DNA of 64,000 bases from an uncultured Pelagibacteraceae bacterium (GCA_902543535.1 CACBYG010000002.1:62001-126000), one strand, 5' to 3'. Positions 16,539 through 25,470 are shown, numbered from the stretch's first letter. Made by a program: numbers and translations. The notes: generated from the sequence alone by a model not told the origin.

Positions 16539-16808
16539 CTAAATATCAATTTTTTCAGATCTCAATAAACTATGCTTTGTCTTAATTCCACCTCTACCAG
16601 AGTATCCACCTATTTTTCCATCAGATCGAATTACTCTATGACATGGTATTTTGGGAGCATATAGGTTTTTTCCACACGCGTTAGCTACAGCTCGGGATGA
16701 TTTAGGGCTTTTTATAGCAATAGCTACCTCTTTATAGGTTTTTACTGTACCTTTTGGTATAGTTTTAAGGTATTTCCAGACTTTTAATTGAAATTTAGTA
16801 CCTTTCAT
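16539..16808 (-). CDS. stand-alone MGMT-family DNA alkyltransferase domain
   Basis: An 89-aa protein consisting only of the C-terminal active-site domain of O6-alkylguanine-DNA alkyltransferases: a winged helix (FQLKVWKYLKTIPKG and TYKEVA), the DNA-recognition segment SRAVANACGKN, and the active-site PCHRVIR with Cys56, followed by GYSGRGGIKTKHSLLRSE. The acceptor Cys is kept, so it is not an ATL protein with Trp. ATG 16808 is chosen over the longer frame from 16835 because it overlaps the upstream stop as TGATG. It probably repairs alkylated bases. Confidence 0.85.
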   Translation of the reverse strand: MKGTKFQLKVWKYLKTIPKGTVKTYKEVAIAIKSPKSSRAVANACGKNLYAPKIPCHRVIRSDGKIGGYSGRGGIKTKHSLLRSEKIDI

Positions 16809-16999
16809 CAATAAAAATTTAAAATAATAAAGCAAACTATAAAGAAAACAGATAAAATAGAGAGATAGATCGTTTCTAACGTTTTTCCTGTTTTTTTATA
16901 CTGAATAAAGCTCAGAATTACAAAGCCAATCGATGTGATTAGAAAATATATTGGTTCAATTACTCCGACTATGCCCATTTTAAAGTTATATTTCATCAT
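16808..16999 (-). CDS. small membrane protein of unknown function
   Basis: A 63-aa product with two predicted hydrophobic helices (about residues 9-32 and 44-62) separated by a short basic loop (QYKKTGKTLET). No family recognised. Its stop codon overlaps the start of the alkyltransferase gene (TGATG), so the two are likely made together. The start is one of two adjacent ATG codons. Confidence 0.6.
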   Translation of the reverse strand: MMKYNFKMGIVGVIEPIYFLITSIGFVILSFIQYKKTGKTLETIYLSILSVFFIVCFIILNFY

Positions 17000-17051
17000 T
17001 ATTAAGCTCGCAACATGATTAATTGTACTTAAAAATGATCAATTATTTTAT

Positions 17052-17080
17052 TTGACATTAGAAAACCCTTGTTATATTAC
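17052..17080 (+). promoter_or_regulatory. promoter of the tyrosine recombinase gene
   Basis: TTGACA at 17052-17057 and TATTAC at 17075-17080 are 17 bases apart (a 15-base alternative is TATATT at 17073). This would start transcription near 17087. It also argues that the in-frame TTG at 17052 is a -35 element and not a start codon. Confidence 0.5.
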
Positions 17081-17114
17081 TAGTGATAATAAATGGTTAT
17101 CAATAGTAAAAAGT

Positions 17115-18071
17115 ATGAATAACATAATTACAGACTTAAAAGCTCTAAAAGAAGAAACTTTATTAAATTTAAAGAGCTCAAAAGCAACTAATACTGTGCG
17201 TGCTTATAAATCTGACTTTAATGACTTTAGTTTGTTTTGTTCTCAAAACGGATTTAAATCGCTTCCTTCGGAACCAAAAATTGTTTCATTATACTTAACT
17301 AATTTATCCTCTAAAAAAATTAAAATGAGTACTATAAAAAGAAGATTGGTCTCAATAGGAGTTATTCATAAGTTAAAAGGTCATTATCTTGATACAAAAC
17401 ATCCATCAATTATTGAAAATATTATGGGTATAAAGCGTAGAAAGGGAAATATTCAAATTGGCAAAAAACCGTTATTAATCAATGATTTAAAAAATATAAT
17501 TAATGTTATAGATAATATAAATAAAGAAAAAATATTAGGAATTAGAGATAGGACAATAATCCTAATTGGTTTTGCAGGTGGTTTTAGAAGAAATGAAATA
17601 GTTTCACTAAATTATGATGACTTGGACTTTGTAACAGAAGGGCTAAAAATAAAACTAACAAGATCAAAAACTGATCAATTTGGCCAGGGTTTATTAAAGG
17701 GAGTCCCCTACTTCGACAATACAAAATATTGCCCAGTAATATCAATTAAAAATTGGATCAAAATATCAAAAATTACAACGGGTCCTTTATTTCGAAGATT
17801 TACAAAAGGATCTAAATTATCAGAAAAAAGATTAACAGATCAATCTGTAGCATTAATTATAAAAAAATACTTAGAACTAGCAGGTGTTAATAGCAGAAAT
17901 TACTCTGGTCATAGTTTAAGGTCAGGGTTCGCTACTTCAGCAGCAGAATCAGGTGCTGAAGAACGAAATATAATGGCAATGACAGGACATAAATCACCAG
18001 AAATGGTTAGAAGATACATAAAAGAAGCAAATTTATTTAAAAATAACGCCCTAAATAAAATTAAATTATAA
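17115..18071 (+). CDS. tyrosine recombinase / site-specific integrase
   Basis: A 318-aa phage-type integrase. It has an N-terminal SAM-like core-binding domain (NTVRAYKSDFNDFSLFCSQN) and a complete catalytic domain: Arg158 (GGFRRNEI), the beta-hairpin Lys in TRSKTDQ, His266 and Arg269 (HSLR), His292 (TGHKS) and nucleophile Tyr301 (VRRYIKEA). It therefore looks active. ATG 17115 is preferred to TTG 17052, which reads as the -35 box. Not XerC/XerD-like by context: it stands between an alkyltransferase and a surface-glycan cluster ending at tRNA-Glu. No matching att repeat was found by eye. Confidence 0.9.
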   Translation: MNNIITDLKALKEETLLNLKSSKATNTVRAYKSDFNDFSLFCSQNGFKSLPSEPKIVSLYLTNLSSKKIKMSTIKRRLVSIGVIHKLKGHYLDTKHPSIIENIMGIKRRKGNIQIGKKPLLINDLKNIINVIDNINKEKILGIRDRTIILIGFAGGFRRNEIVSLNYDDLDFVTEGLKIKLTRSKTDQFGQGLLKGVPYFDNTKYCPVISIKNWIKISKITTGPLFRRFTKGSKLSEKRLTDQSVALIIKKYLELAGVNSRNYSGHSLRSGFATSAAESGAEERNIMAMTGHKSPEMVRRYIKEANLFKNNALNKIKL

Positions 18072-18788
18072 TTAATCTCTAAATTCTTTACTTATAAAAA
18101 TTAAATCAGAATAAATGCAATTAACTAAAATATAATTTTTAGAAATTAAAAATTGATATAATTGAGTTTTAAATAAATTTTCAATATTTAAATTTTTAAC
18201 TTCAAGTTTTTTTATATTAAGATCTAATAATTCAACAACAATTACATCAGGTTTGTATATATTAAAATCAAAACCCTCGAGAACCTGAAGCTCATGACCC
18301 TCAACATCAATGGATAACAAGTTAATTTTCTTATTTTTATTTTTTGATTTCGATAAAACATTATTTAAAGTGTTTGTTTTTATTTTTTTAATTTCAGATA
18401 CATTTGACTTTTGAAAATCACTGGTAGCTTTATCAATAGTGTTAATTGGAGATTTCTTATGATAAAAATATAAATCTGTAAGACCTTCTTTATTAGAAAT
18501 AGCAATATTTACATTTTCATCGTTTGGTCTTGATACATTGAATAGATCGATATTTGCTTTATCAAGATCTATATTTAAACCATTCCAACCTTTTTTATGT
18601 AGTAAATAAGTATTATTGTTTTTAATTGGATTTTGACATCCAACATCAACATAGAAACCTCCATGTTGATTTCTAAAAATATTTTCAATAATTACATCAA
18701 CACCACTAAAAGAATAATAATTTTTCTCTGATGTCATTTTTTTTTGAAAGATTTTAAGCTTTAAAAAAAAATTAAATAAGGAAATCAT
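18072..18788 (-). CDS. FkbM family methyltransferase
   Basis: A 238-aa SAM-dependent methyltransferase of the FkbM type, often acting on O-linked sugars of polysaccharides. The nucleotide-binding motif YVDVGCQNPIKNN lies near residue 42, and the family motif LLSIDVEGHELQVLEGF near residue 160-176. It is the last gene of the minus-strand glycan cluster, 3 bases after the polytopic gene, and its stop abuts that of the convergent integrase with no spacer. Confidence 0.88.
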   Translation of the reverse strand: MISLFNFFLKLKIFQKKMTSEKNYYSFSGVDVIIENIFRNQHGGFYVDVGCQNPIKNNNTYLLHKKGWNGLNIDLDKANIDLFNVSRPNDENVNIAISNKEGLTDLYFYHKKSPINTIDKATSDFQKSNVSEIKKIKTNTLNNVLSKSKNKNKKINLLSIDVEGHELQVLEGFDFNIYKPDVIVVELLDLNIKKLEVKNLNIENLFKTQLYQFLISKNYILVNCIYSDLIFISKEFRD

Positions 18789-18791
18789 TTT

Positions 18792-20363
18792 TTAAATAAT
18801 ACATTTTTTTGGGAAATATATCCTAAGTATTTTAGGTTTGCCCATAACATTTTCTTGATCAATTTTAAACATTTTATAATTTGGTGTAATTTGAATTTTA
18901 TCATTTTTGTAAAAATAATTATTATCTGAAATCAAAAGTATAATATTTGAATTGCTGATTTCTTTGTTAATAAGATTAATAAATGATAAATTTGATCCTT
19001 TTTTAGTTTCAATTAAATCTACTAGTTTATAATTCTTTTTTTTAAATTGAGCATAAGGAGTAACTCTAATCCTGTCATATTTTGCAACAGTGGAATATAA
19101 AGTATCCCAGGTTAAATTTTCTAGATAACCAACATCACATTTTTGACTTAAATCATTAATTTTATTAAATATTTTAATTTTTTGCTCGGGCATCACATAG
19201 TAGTTAAAATTACTATTTATGACTTTTTCATCAGGTACTGTGAAATTAATCTTTTTAAAAAAATGATTATTTCCCATTGGATAAAAACATATTGAAAACA
19301 AGGATGGCAAGAATAATAATAAAAGCATATTTTTTCTTAAATCTTTATTCTGTATACGATCAAATACGCATAATAAAACAATTAATCCAAATATTACAGA
19401 TGTATAAAGCCTAAATAATTCTATTTTTAATGCAGTGGCTGATGAAAAGTTTGCAACAATTAAAATAAATAAAATTTCTTTACTAATCTTAGCTTTATTA
19501 AAAATAAATAAAAATAATATGATTGAATTTAAAATTAATATTATTGAAATTAAAAAATATTGAGGCGTTATTATAAAAGAATAAAAAGATTCTGTAATAA
19601 AAAAAATAATATATTCAATTATAAGTTTGCTTGCAGATGTTTCATATATTTCAAGATAAATATTCGGTAAAGATAAGTAATTAAACCAATAATCAAATAA
19701 ATTAAATGATAATAAATATAACATAAATATAATTAATGGTAAAAGAAAACCAGCTGCTGAAACCATAAAATCTTTAAAATAAAATTTATATTTTTTTAAA
19801 AAAAATAAAAAATTAAATGTTAAAAACGAAAATAAAATTGATAAAAAAAAATCTTGTCTAGTAAGTACACTTAATCCCAGAAATAAACCAAAAAGAAAAA
19901 AATTTTTTTTATTGGCAGTTAAGAAATAAAAGCTTATTGAGATAAAAAAGAATACAATATAATTTGGCCATGGCAACCAAGGTATTGGGTGATTAAATAA
20001 AATTATTATAGTTGAAAGTAATGAAAGTTTTAAATTGGTTAAATTTTTGACAATTTTGCTTATAAATAAAATACCTAATGAATAAAAAATTGAATTAAAT
20101 ATAATTATAAAAAATAATTTATTATCAAATATTAACAAAATGAATGAATTAATTAAGGTTGTTAAAATTCCATATTGAATAAAGATCTCCTTATAAGGTA
20201 ATTTTCCATTTAACAGATCTAATGAGTTTGAATAAATTAGACCAATATGATGGCCATCATATTGATATCTAGTAATTAAAATTGAATATATTAAAAAGAG
20301 AAAAATAATTATATAGTTAATTAATGATATTTTTTTAAAAAAAAGCAATTTTAAAAAATTCAT
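18792..20363 (-). CDS. polytopic membrane protein, probable GT-C-type glycosyltransferase
   Basis: A 523-aa protein with about ten to twelve hydrophobic segments and a hydrophilic C-terminal domain of about 130 aa after residue 385. The loop after the first helix reads RYQYDGHHIGLIYSNSLD, placing an Asp and two His where GT-C enzymes (lipid-linked sugar donors) have their acidic catalytic site; it is followed by GKLPYKEIFIQYG, common in such proteins. Role inferred: transferring a sugar from polyprenyl phosphate at the outer face of the inner membrane. A transport function cannot be excluded. Confidence 0.6.
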   Translation of the reverse strand: MNFLKLLFFKKISLINYIIIFLFLIYSILITRYQYDGHHIGLIYSNSLDLLNGKLPYKEIFIQYGILTTLINSFILLIFDNKLFFIIIFNSIFYSLGILFISKIVKNLTNLKLSLLSTIIILFNHPIPWLPWPNYIVFFFISISFYFLTANKKNFFLFGLFLGLSVLTRQDFFLSILFSFLTFNFLFFLKKYKFYFKDFMVSAAGFLLPLIIFMLYLLSFNLFDYWFNYLSLPNIYLEIYETSASKLIIEYIIFFITESFYSFIITPQYFLISIILILNSIILFLFIFNKAKISKEILFILIVANFSSATALKIELFRLYTSVIFGLIVLLCVFDRIQNKDLRKNMLLLLFLPSLFSICFYPMGNNHFFKKINFTVPDEKVINSNFNYYVMPEQKIKIFNKINDLSQKCDVGYLENLTWDTLYSTVAKYDRIRVTPYAQFKKKNYKLVDLIETKKGSNLSFINLINKEISNSNIILLISDNNYFYKNDKIQITPNYKMFKIDQENVMGKPKILRIYFPKKCII

Positions 20364-20366
20364 TTT

Positions 20367-20648
20367 TTATTTGGTCAATTCTTCTTTTGCCTCATTTCTT
20401 GCTTCATCTAATAATGGGATCCATTTTAAATAAATTTTTTTAATAAGATTTTTATACAGTTCTTTTTTTTCTGGAGTAAAATCCTCTGTTGAATTAATTA
20501 GTTCTCTCATTAGTTTTTTTGAGAGTTTCTTGTCAGCAAATAAATTTGATATTTGTCTTTCTATCACAGGTTCAACTAGTTTAATCATTACAGCAAAACA
20601 AAAAATAAAAGCCAATATTGAAAATGTCAGTTTTTTATAAAAATCCAT
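20367..20648 (-). CDS. small membrane-anchored protein of unknown function
   Basis: A 93-aa product with one N-terminal hydrophobic helix (about residues 7-27) and a charged helical remainder rich in Lys and Glu, probably periplasmic. No family recognised. It is tightly packed between the double glycosyltransferase (1 base) and the polytopic protein (3 bases), so a role with these membrane glycan enzymes is likely but unproven. Confidence 0.65.
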   Translation of the reverse strand: MDFYKKLTFSILAFIFCFAVMIKLVEPVIERQISNLFADKKLSKKLMRELINSTEDFTPEKKELYKNLIKKIYLKWIPLLDEARNEAKEELTK

Positions 20649-20649
20649 A

Positions 20650-22767
20650 TTAGATCCAAATGTATTTATTTTTTGATTTTAAATCAAAAGTTTTATCAAT
20701 TATAAATTGGGATACGATATTGGAATTAAAGTATTTCATATATTTTTTTTTGCCATTTCTGGCAATATTTCTTCTCATTTTATTATCTTTTTTATATTTA
20801 AGTATTTTTTCTGCAAGATCGTTAATACCGTTATAGAAAACAGCCTCATTACTTTTAAATATTTCATTAAGTTTTGTTTTTTCATCTAGAAAAGTTAACA
20901 ATCCATTGCCAAAAAGTTGAGCAATTCTATCGCTACTGTAGTATTTAATTGGCTCTCCCCTACTTAAGTTAAGTCCCATTTTAGAATTAGATATTACTCT
21001 CATAAAATCATCACCCCAAACAGGTTGTTTGTTACCAAAACCGTAAAAATCAAATTTTATATTACTATTAGATATTTTAAGTAATTTATTTAAAAAAATT
21101 TCTCTATCATCCTTTTTACCTTTTTTTAAAACACCTCTATGTACACCATGACTCATAGCAAAAAATAAATCTTTATCTGGCTCATCTTTGTAGTTTTCAA
21201 GTATTTCAAAAGAGTGATCACTTGGATTTGGAATATAGTATGCATCGTTTAGTTTAAAATCTAGTGCATCTGGTGAAGATGTAAGGAAATTTGCATCCAT
21301 AAATTTAGATTTGAATAATAATCTAGATCTATTTTTTGCATAGTCTGGTCCATTTTTAGAAACCGGATCCAAAAACCATTGTGAGAATTTTAAATCTTTA
21401 TTAATATTCTTTAAATCATAAAATGTTTGATCCTTAATATTATCAGCATGACCAATAACAATTAAATTTGGTTTGTAAGTTTTGTTTATTTCTAAAATTT
21501 TATTATTAAAAGTATTCGTTCCAGTTATATCTTTAAGACTCTTTGATTTATGGATTGTATCTCTATCGCTTAATGTAAATACGGTATGATTATTTCTAAT
21601 AAATCCATTATTTATCCTTCTACCTGTATTATAATGAAGTCTACCATTATGCCTTTCATTGAAATTTGTAATATGTAAAATTTTAAGCTTTGATTTTTGC
21701 CTTAGCATGTTAAACCTTTTTAAAGGAAATAAACTGTTTCTAATTTTGACTATTTTCTTTGTTATAAAAGATGGTGTGTAATGAAAATTTTTATAATTTT
21801 CTTTTTGCAATTTTCTTAAAAGCTTTTCGTCATTAATGAGTTTTTCAATTTTTTTTGTAAGATTTTTTTCATTTAGATTTGTCAATAAAACGGCTGACTT
21901 TGAAGTTTCAGGTAAACCACCTTTATTAGTTATTATTGGTACAGATCCTCTACTACATGCTTCAAGACTAGCTCTTCCTAAAGGTTCATTCCATCTAGAA
22001 CAAATGACTGAAATACTTATTTTTTCTAATTTTTTAAGTATAAATTTGTGTTTTTTATAACCGTAAATAAACAAATTTTTGTGATTGAAAGAGTGTTTTT
22101 CTCTAGGCTCATCGCCTATAACAATAGATTTCCAGTCAGGATATTTGTTTAAAATTTTAACAATTGAATTCCCAAAAACATCATAGCCTTTTGCTTTATT
22201 AAGTTTCCCTATAAAAGAAATAACTTTAATCTTTTTATTAAAATTAACTTTCGGCTTATTTACGGATTGATAAATAATTGAAAAATTATTTTTAAACAAA
22301 TCAACATTTTTTAATCCTATTTTAAATCTATTTAACGACCATTCACTGTTGAATATAAAATGATCAACTATCGATAATAAAGAATTTCTTTCTGCTAAAG
22401 TTTTAGAACCATTCATTGATAATGGATCATTATGAAAATATAAAATAATTTTAGATTTAGTATTTTTGCTAATTAAATCAATATAGGCTGGTCTATTGTG
22501 AACTTCTATAATATCAGAATTTACTTTTTCTTCATGTTTTAAAAAATTATTAATATAAACTTTAGAATTACTTTTTAAAAACTTCTCCTTAAAATTCAAA
22601 TTTATGTAATTATTATCTAAGTATTTATTTTCATCTGTTTTCCCATATACATAAATATTTTTTTTTTGAGGACTATTTTTTATTACATCATTAACAAATA
22701 ATGAAACAGCTCCAGATTTATTAAGTGAAAAGTTTTCTTTATAAGGTAATAGAATTGATATTTTCAT
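20650..22767 (-). CDS. two-domain glycosyltransferase (GT4 plus CgeB-like)
   Basis: A 705-aa fusion. Residues 1-350 form a GT-B enzyme of GT4 type (VISFIGKLNKAKGYDVFG donor-site loop near residue 183; EPLGRASLEACSRGSVPII near residue 262, the E-x7-E motif). Residues 360-700 form a second GT-B unit resembling CgeB/spore-protein glycosyltransferases (KILHITNFNERHNGRL start, FDFYGFGNKQPVWG, then YYSSDRIAQLFGNGLLTFLDE). It probably adds two successive sugars to a surface glycan. No membrane segment. Its 5' end overlaps the GIY-YIG gene by 29 bases. Confidence 0.85.
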   Translation of the reverse strand: MKISILLPYKENFSLNKSGAVSLFVNDVIKNSPQKKNIYVYGKTDENKYLDNNYINLNFKEKFLKSNSKVYINNFLKHEEKVNSDIIEVHNRPAYIDLISKNTKSKIILYFHNDPLSMNGSKTLAERNSLLSIVDHFIFNSEWSLNRFKIGLKNVDLFKNNFSIIYQSVNKPKVNFNKKIKVISFIGKLNKAKGYDVFGNSIVKILNKYPDWKSIVIGDEPREKHSFNHKNLFIYGYKKHKFILKKLEKISISVICSRWNEPLGRASLEACSRGSVPIITNKGGLPETSKSAVLLTNLNEKNLTKKIEKLINDEKLLRKLQKENYKNFHYTPSFITKKIVKIRNSLFPLKRFNMLRQKSKLKILHITNFNERHNGRLHYNTGRRINNGFIRNNHTVFTLSDRDTIHKSKSLKDITGTNTFNNKILEINKTYKPNLIVIGHADNIKDQTFYDLKNINKDLKFSQWFLDPVSKNGPDYAKNRSRLLFKSKFMDANFLTSSPDALDFKLNDAYYIPNPSDHSFEILENYKDEPDKDLFFAMSHGVHRGVLKKGKKDDREIFLNKLLKISNSNIKFDFYGFGNKQPVWGDDFMRVISNSKMGLNLSRGEPIKYYSSDRIAQLFGNGLLTFLDEKTKLNEIFKSNEAVFYNGINDLAEKILKYKKDNKMRRNIARNGKKKYMKYFNSNIVSQFIIDKTFDLKSKNKYIWI

Positions 22768-23023
22768 GTTTTTTTAAAAACTTTAGCTTAATAAGTTCTC
22801 TTTTTTTTTTGTTATTTTTTAGCTTATACTCTTCAATTAACGCTTTCGATTTATTTTTATAACTTTTTTGATAAATAATCTCCCATTTAAAGCCTTTAGT
22901 GAACTTTGCACCTTTGCCTTGATTATGAAGCTTTAGTCTTTTGTTTAAATCAATTGTGTATCCAACATAACTTGTAAGTTTATTATTTTTTTTAGTAACC
23001 AATAAATATACAATATGATTCAT
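22739..23023 (-). CDS. GIY-YIG nuclease domain protein
   Basis: A 94-aa single-domain protein of the YhbQ/UPF0213 type. The hallmark elements are VYLLV (GIY position), SYVGYT (YIG position), LNKRLKLHNQGKGAKFTKG with the conserved Arg and His, and a Glu in ALIEEYKLK. Such proteins are putative DNA nucleases of unclear role. The ATG lies 3 bases after the CCA end of tRNA-Glu on the same strand, so the message may come from the tRNA transcript. Confidence 0.88.
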   Translation of the reverse strand: MNHIVYLLVTKKNNKLTSYVGYTIDLNKRLKLHNQGKGAKFTKGFKWEIIYQKSYKNKSKALIEEYKLKNNKKKRELIKLKFLKKHENINSITL

Positions 23024-23026
23024 ATA

Positions 23027-23101
23027 TGGCGGTCCCTAGGGGAATCGAACCCCTCTTTCGAGGATGAAAACCACGTGTCCTAACCGATAGACGAAGGGAC
23101 C
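23027..23101 (-). tRNA. tRNA-Glu (anticodon TTC)
   Basis: A full cloverleaf on the minus strand: acceptor GGTCCCT with AGGGACC, anticodon loop TTTTCAT giving TTC, T-arm AGGGG-TTCGATT-CCCCT, discriminator G and encoded CCA (23029-23027). It borders the glycan cluster on one side and the glpX operon on the other. Confidence 0.97.
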
Positions 23102-23170
23102 AATTTGCTGGTTTTTATTGCAAAAATTTATATTAATCAAGCTTTATTAGATTTAGGAGTGAATTTGTCA

Positions 23171-24112
23171 TTAAGTTTTTATAATTTTTTTAACGATCTT
23201 TTTTATTCCAGAGCTTTTATGCGTTATTAAAGTTTCAGAGACAAGTTGATCATTTTCTATTTTTATTCCAGAGACCAAATCTCCAGAAGTAATACCTGTA
23301 GCACAAAAGATTGAGTCTCCTTTTACTATCTCATTTATTTCATACTTTTTTTTAAAATCTCTAATTCCCATCTTATTAGCTCTATTTTTATCTAATTCTG
23401 TGTTGAATAAAAATCTTCCCTGAAAACCACAATTAAAAGCATCAAGAGCTGCTGCAGACAATACACCTTCTGGACCACCCCCAATGCCCAGAAAAATATC
23501 GACCCCATATTTGTCCTCTGTTACCAATAAAGCACCTGATACATCACCATCTGTAATTAATTTAACATTAACTCCTATTTTTTTTAATTCTGTAATTATT
23601 TCTTTATGTCTAGGTCTATCCATAACACAAGCAGTAATATTTTCTGGTTTTTTATTTATGTATTCAGATAAATTAAAAATATTTTTTTTTACACTGTAAT
23701 CTAAATCTACAATTCCCTTCTCTTTTACTTTAGTAGATATTTTTTGCATATATGTTTCTGGTGCATTAAAAAGATTATTTTTTTCAGCAATTGCAATTAC
23801 TGACAAAGCACCTGGAAGATTATTTGCCACAAAATTTGTACCTTCAAGTGGATCAACAGCAATATCAATTTCAGGACCATTCATTGATCCAATTTTTTCA
23901 CCAATATATAACATTGGAGCTTCATCTAACTCGCCTTCACCAATAACTATTTTACCTCTTATATTGAGTTTATTTAATTCATTTCTCATAGAGTCGACTG
24001 CAGCTTTGTCTGCTGCAATTTTATCTTTTTTTCCAACTAATTGATATGAGGCAATAGCTGCTTTTGAAGTAACATTCACAAATTGATCTATAAATTTTTG
24101 GTCAATTGTCAT
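23171..24112 (-). CDS. glpX: fructose-1,6-bisphosphatase, class II
   Basis: GlpX hydrolyses fructose-1,6-bisphosphate in gluconeogenesis. The 313-aa protein has the class II signatures: KIVIGEGELDEAPMLYIGE near residue 55, AVDPLEGTNFVANNLPGA near residue 85, and a GIGGGPEGVLSAAAL segment near residue 206. The start overlaps the stop of the upstream SbmA-like gene by one base. A 69-base gap separates its end from tRNA-Glu. Confidence 0.96.
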   Translation of the reverse strand: MTIDQKFIDQFVNVTSKAAIASYQLVGKKDKIAADKAAVDSMRNELNKLNIRGKIVIGEGELDEAPMLYIGEKIGSMNGPEIDIAVDPLEGTNFVANNLPGALSVIAIAEKNNLFNAPETYMQKISTKVKEKGIVDLDYSVKKNIFNLSEYINKKPENITACVMDRPRHKEIITELKKIGVNVKLITDGDVSGALLVTEDKYGVDIFLGIGGGPEGVLSAAALDAFNCGFQGRFLFNTELDKNRANKMGIRDFKKKYEINEIVKGDSIFCATGITSGDLVSGIKIENDQLVSETLITHKSSGIKKIVKKIIKT

Positions 24113-25104
24113 TAAATTTTTTCATCAACAAATTCATCTTGTTTGATCTTATGTTCAAATTCTCTTAAACGTTTATAAACACTGGCGAGTTCTATAATTG
24201 TAGGCCAAGCTTTTAATATATATTGCATTGATCCCTCTACTCTACCAAAAGCTCTAATTATCTGTTGCATAACACCTAACGTAACAGCACCTGCCACTAT
24301 CGCTGGTGCTAAAAAAACATAAGCAGATAACACATTGGCTTGTAAATAAGCAATTCTACCAATATTAAAATATAAATATCTCAAATAACTTAAATAGTGA
24401 ATTTTTCTTACACCTTCAAATAATTCATCAATAGTTTTTGGTCTTATAGTTCCATCATCCTCAGCTATTACTAATATTTTTCTGTAAGCTGCTTCTTTTT
24501 TTTGCAAATCATATTCAACTCCTACCAACCTCAATATTAGACCTAAAATTATAAGAAAAATTGTGCCACCAATTGACCAAATAAGAGCACCAACAATTAG
24601 ACCATAATCCCAATCACCAAAAAAAAATATTGGAATACCTATACTTAATCCAAATAAAATTGGCATAAATTCAATTAGAATCATTAAAGCTTCAATCAAA
24701 CTAGTTCCTAAAGATTCCATTATCCTTGAAAATTTTATAGTATCTTCCTGAACTCTTTGAGCAGCACCTTCAATTTTTCTAGCTTTATCGTATACAGAGT
24801 GATACCATTCAACCATGGCTGCTCTCCATCTAAATAAATAATGTGATGTAAAAAAACTAACTAATACTGCAACACCTACATACATAGCTGCTAAAATTAT
24901 AAATGAAAGTAAACTTGCCCAATATTCTTCAATAGTTATAGCATTAGGAGCTCCTAATGCTTTTTGGATCATGTCATAAAATTCACCAAACCACTCATTG
25001 ATTTTTACATCAATTTTAACTTGGATCCAAAGCGATGAAAGAATTACAAATGAACCAAGCCATGACCATATATACCAATTTCTCTCTGTGAAAAATCTAA
25101 ACAT
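24112..25104 (-). CDS. SbmA/BacA-like family transporter
   Basis: A 330-aa membrane protein with about six to seven hydrophobic segments. It resembles the transmembrane half of ABC exporters but has no ATPase domain, as in SbmA/BacA proton-driven peptide importers. Family cues: FFTERNWYIWSWLGSF start, INEWFGEFYDMIQKAL, a TSHYLFRWRAAMVEWYHS segment near residue 88-105, and a QRVQEDTIKFSRIMESLG segment near residue 117. Likely substrates are peptides or cofactor-like compounds. Located 2 bases after the NDUFS4-like gene. Confidence 0.85.
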   Translation of the reverse strand: MFRFFTERNWYIWSWLGSFVILSSLWIQVKIDVKINEWFGEFYDMIQKALGAPNAITIEEYWASLLSFIILAAMYVGVAVLVSFFTSHYLFRWRAAMVEWYHSVYDKARKIEGAAQRVQEDTIKFSRIMESLGTSLIEALMILIEFMPILFGLSIGIPIFFFGDWDYGLIVGALIWSIGGTIFLIILGLILRLVGVEYDLQKKEAAYRKILVIAEDDGTIRPKTIDELFEGVRKIHYLSYLRYLYFNIGRIAYLQANVLSAYVFLAPAIVAGAVTLGVMQQIIRAFGRVEGSMQYILKAWPTIIELASVYKRLREFEHKIKQDEFVDEKI

Positions 25105-25106
25105 AA

Positions 25107-25388
25107 TTATTTTAAGAAATTATCTGCATAAGATTTTTTTACAGTTTTTCTTTTTCTAGGTTCAATTATCTCATATTGTATTTTTTTCTTTTTAGCATAA
25201 TTTATTGCAAGTTCTTTAGATGAAAATTCTAATTTTAACTCAGTTAATGTATCATCAGAACTTTCCCATCCCATTAGAGGATTCTTAGTTGGATCATTTG
25301 TTTTAAATTCTAGTATCCACTTGTTAGTTTTTGCAAGACCAGACTGCATTGGACTTTTGTTAGGAATATAAATTATTGCTTTTCTCAT
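25107..25388 (-). CDS. complex I accessory subunit, NDUFS4-like (ETC complex I conserved region)
   Basis: A 93-aa homologue of the mitochondrial 18-kDa complex I subunit, an alphaproteobacterial hallmark. Cues are the start IYIPNKSPMQSG, WILEFK, PLMGWESSDDTLTELKLEF near residue 38-56 and an F-S-S-K-E-L-A-I-N-YAKKKKIQYEI block, ending with a YADNFLK tail. It should stabilise NADH dehydrogenase at the inner membrane. The ATG lies 5 bases after the CCA of tRNA-Pro on the same strand. Confidence 0.92.
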   Translation of the reverse strand: MRKAIIYIPNKSPMQSGLAKTNKWILEFKTNDPTKNPLMGWESSDDTLTELKLEFSSKELAINYAKKKKIQYEIIEPRKRKTVKKSYADNFLK

Positions 25389-25393
25389 AATGA

Positions 25394-25470
<77 letters not shown>

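Noticed and set aside
17052..17114. TTG at 17052 as the recombinase start codon
   Set aside because: It forms a consensus TTGACA with a -10 at 17-base spacing, and ATG 17115 begins the conserved N-terminal region closely enough.
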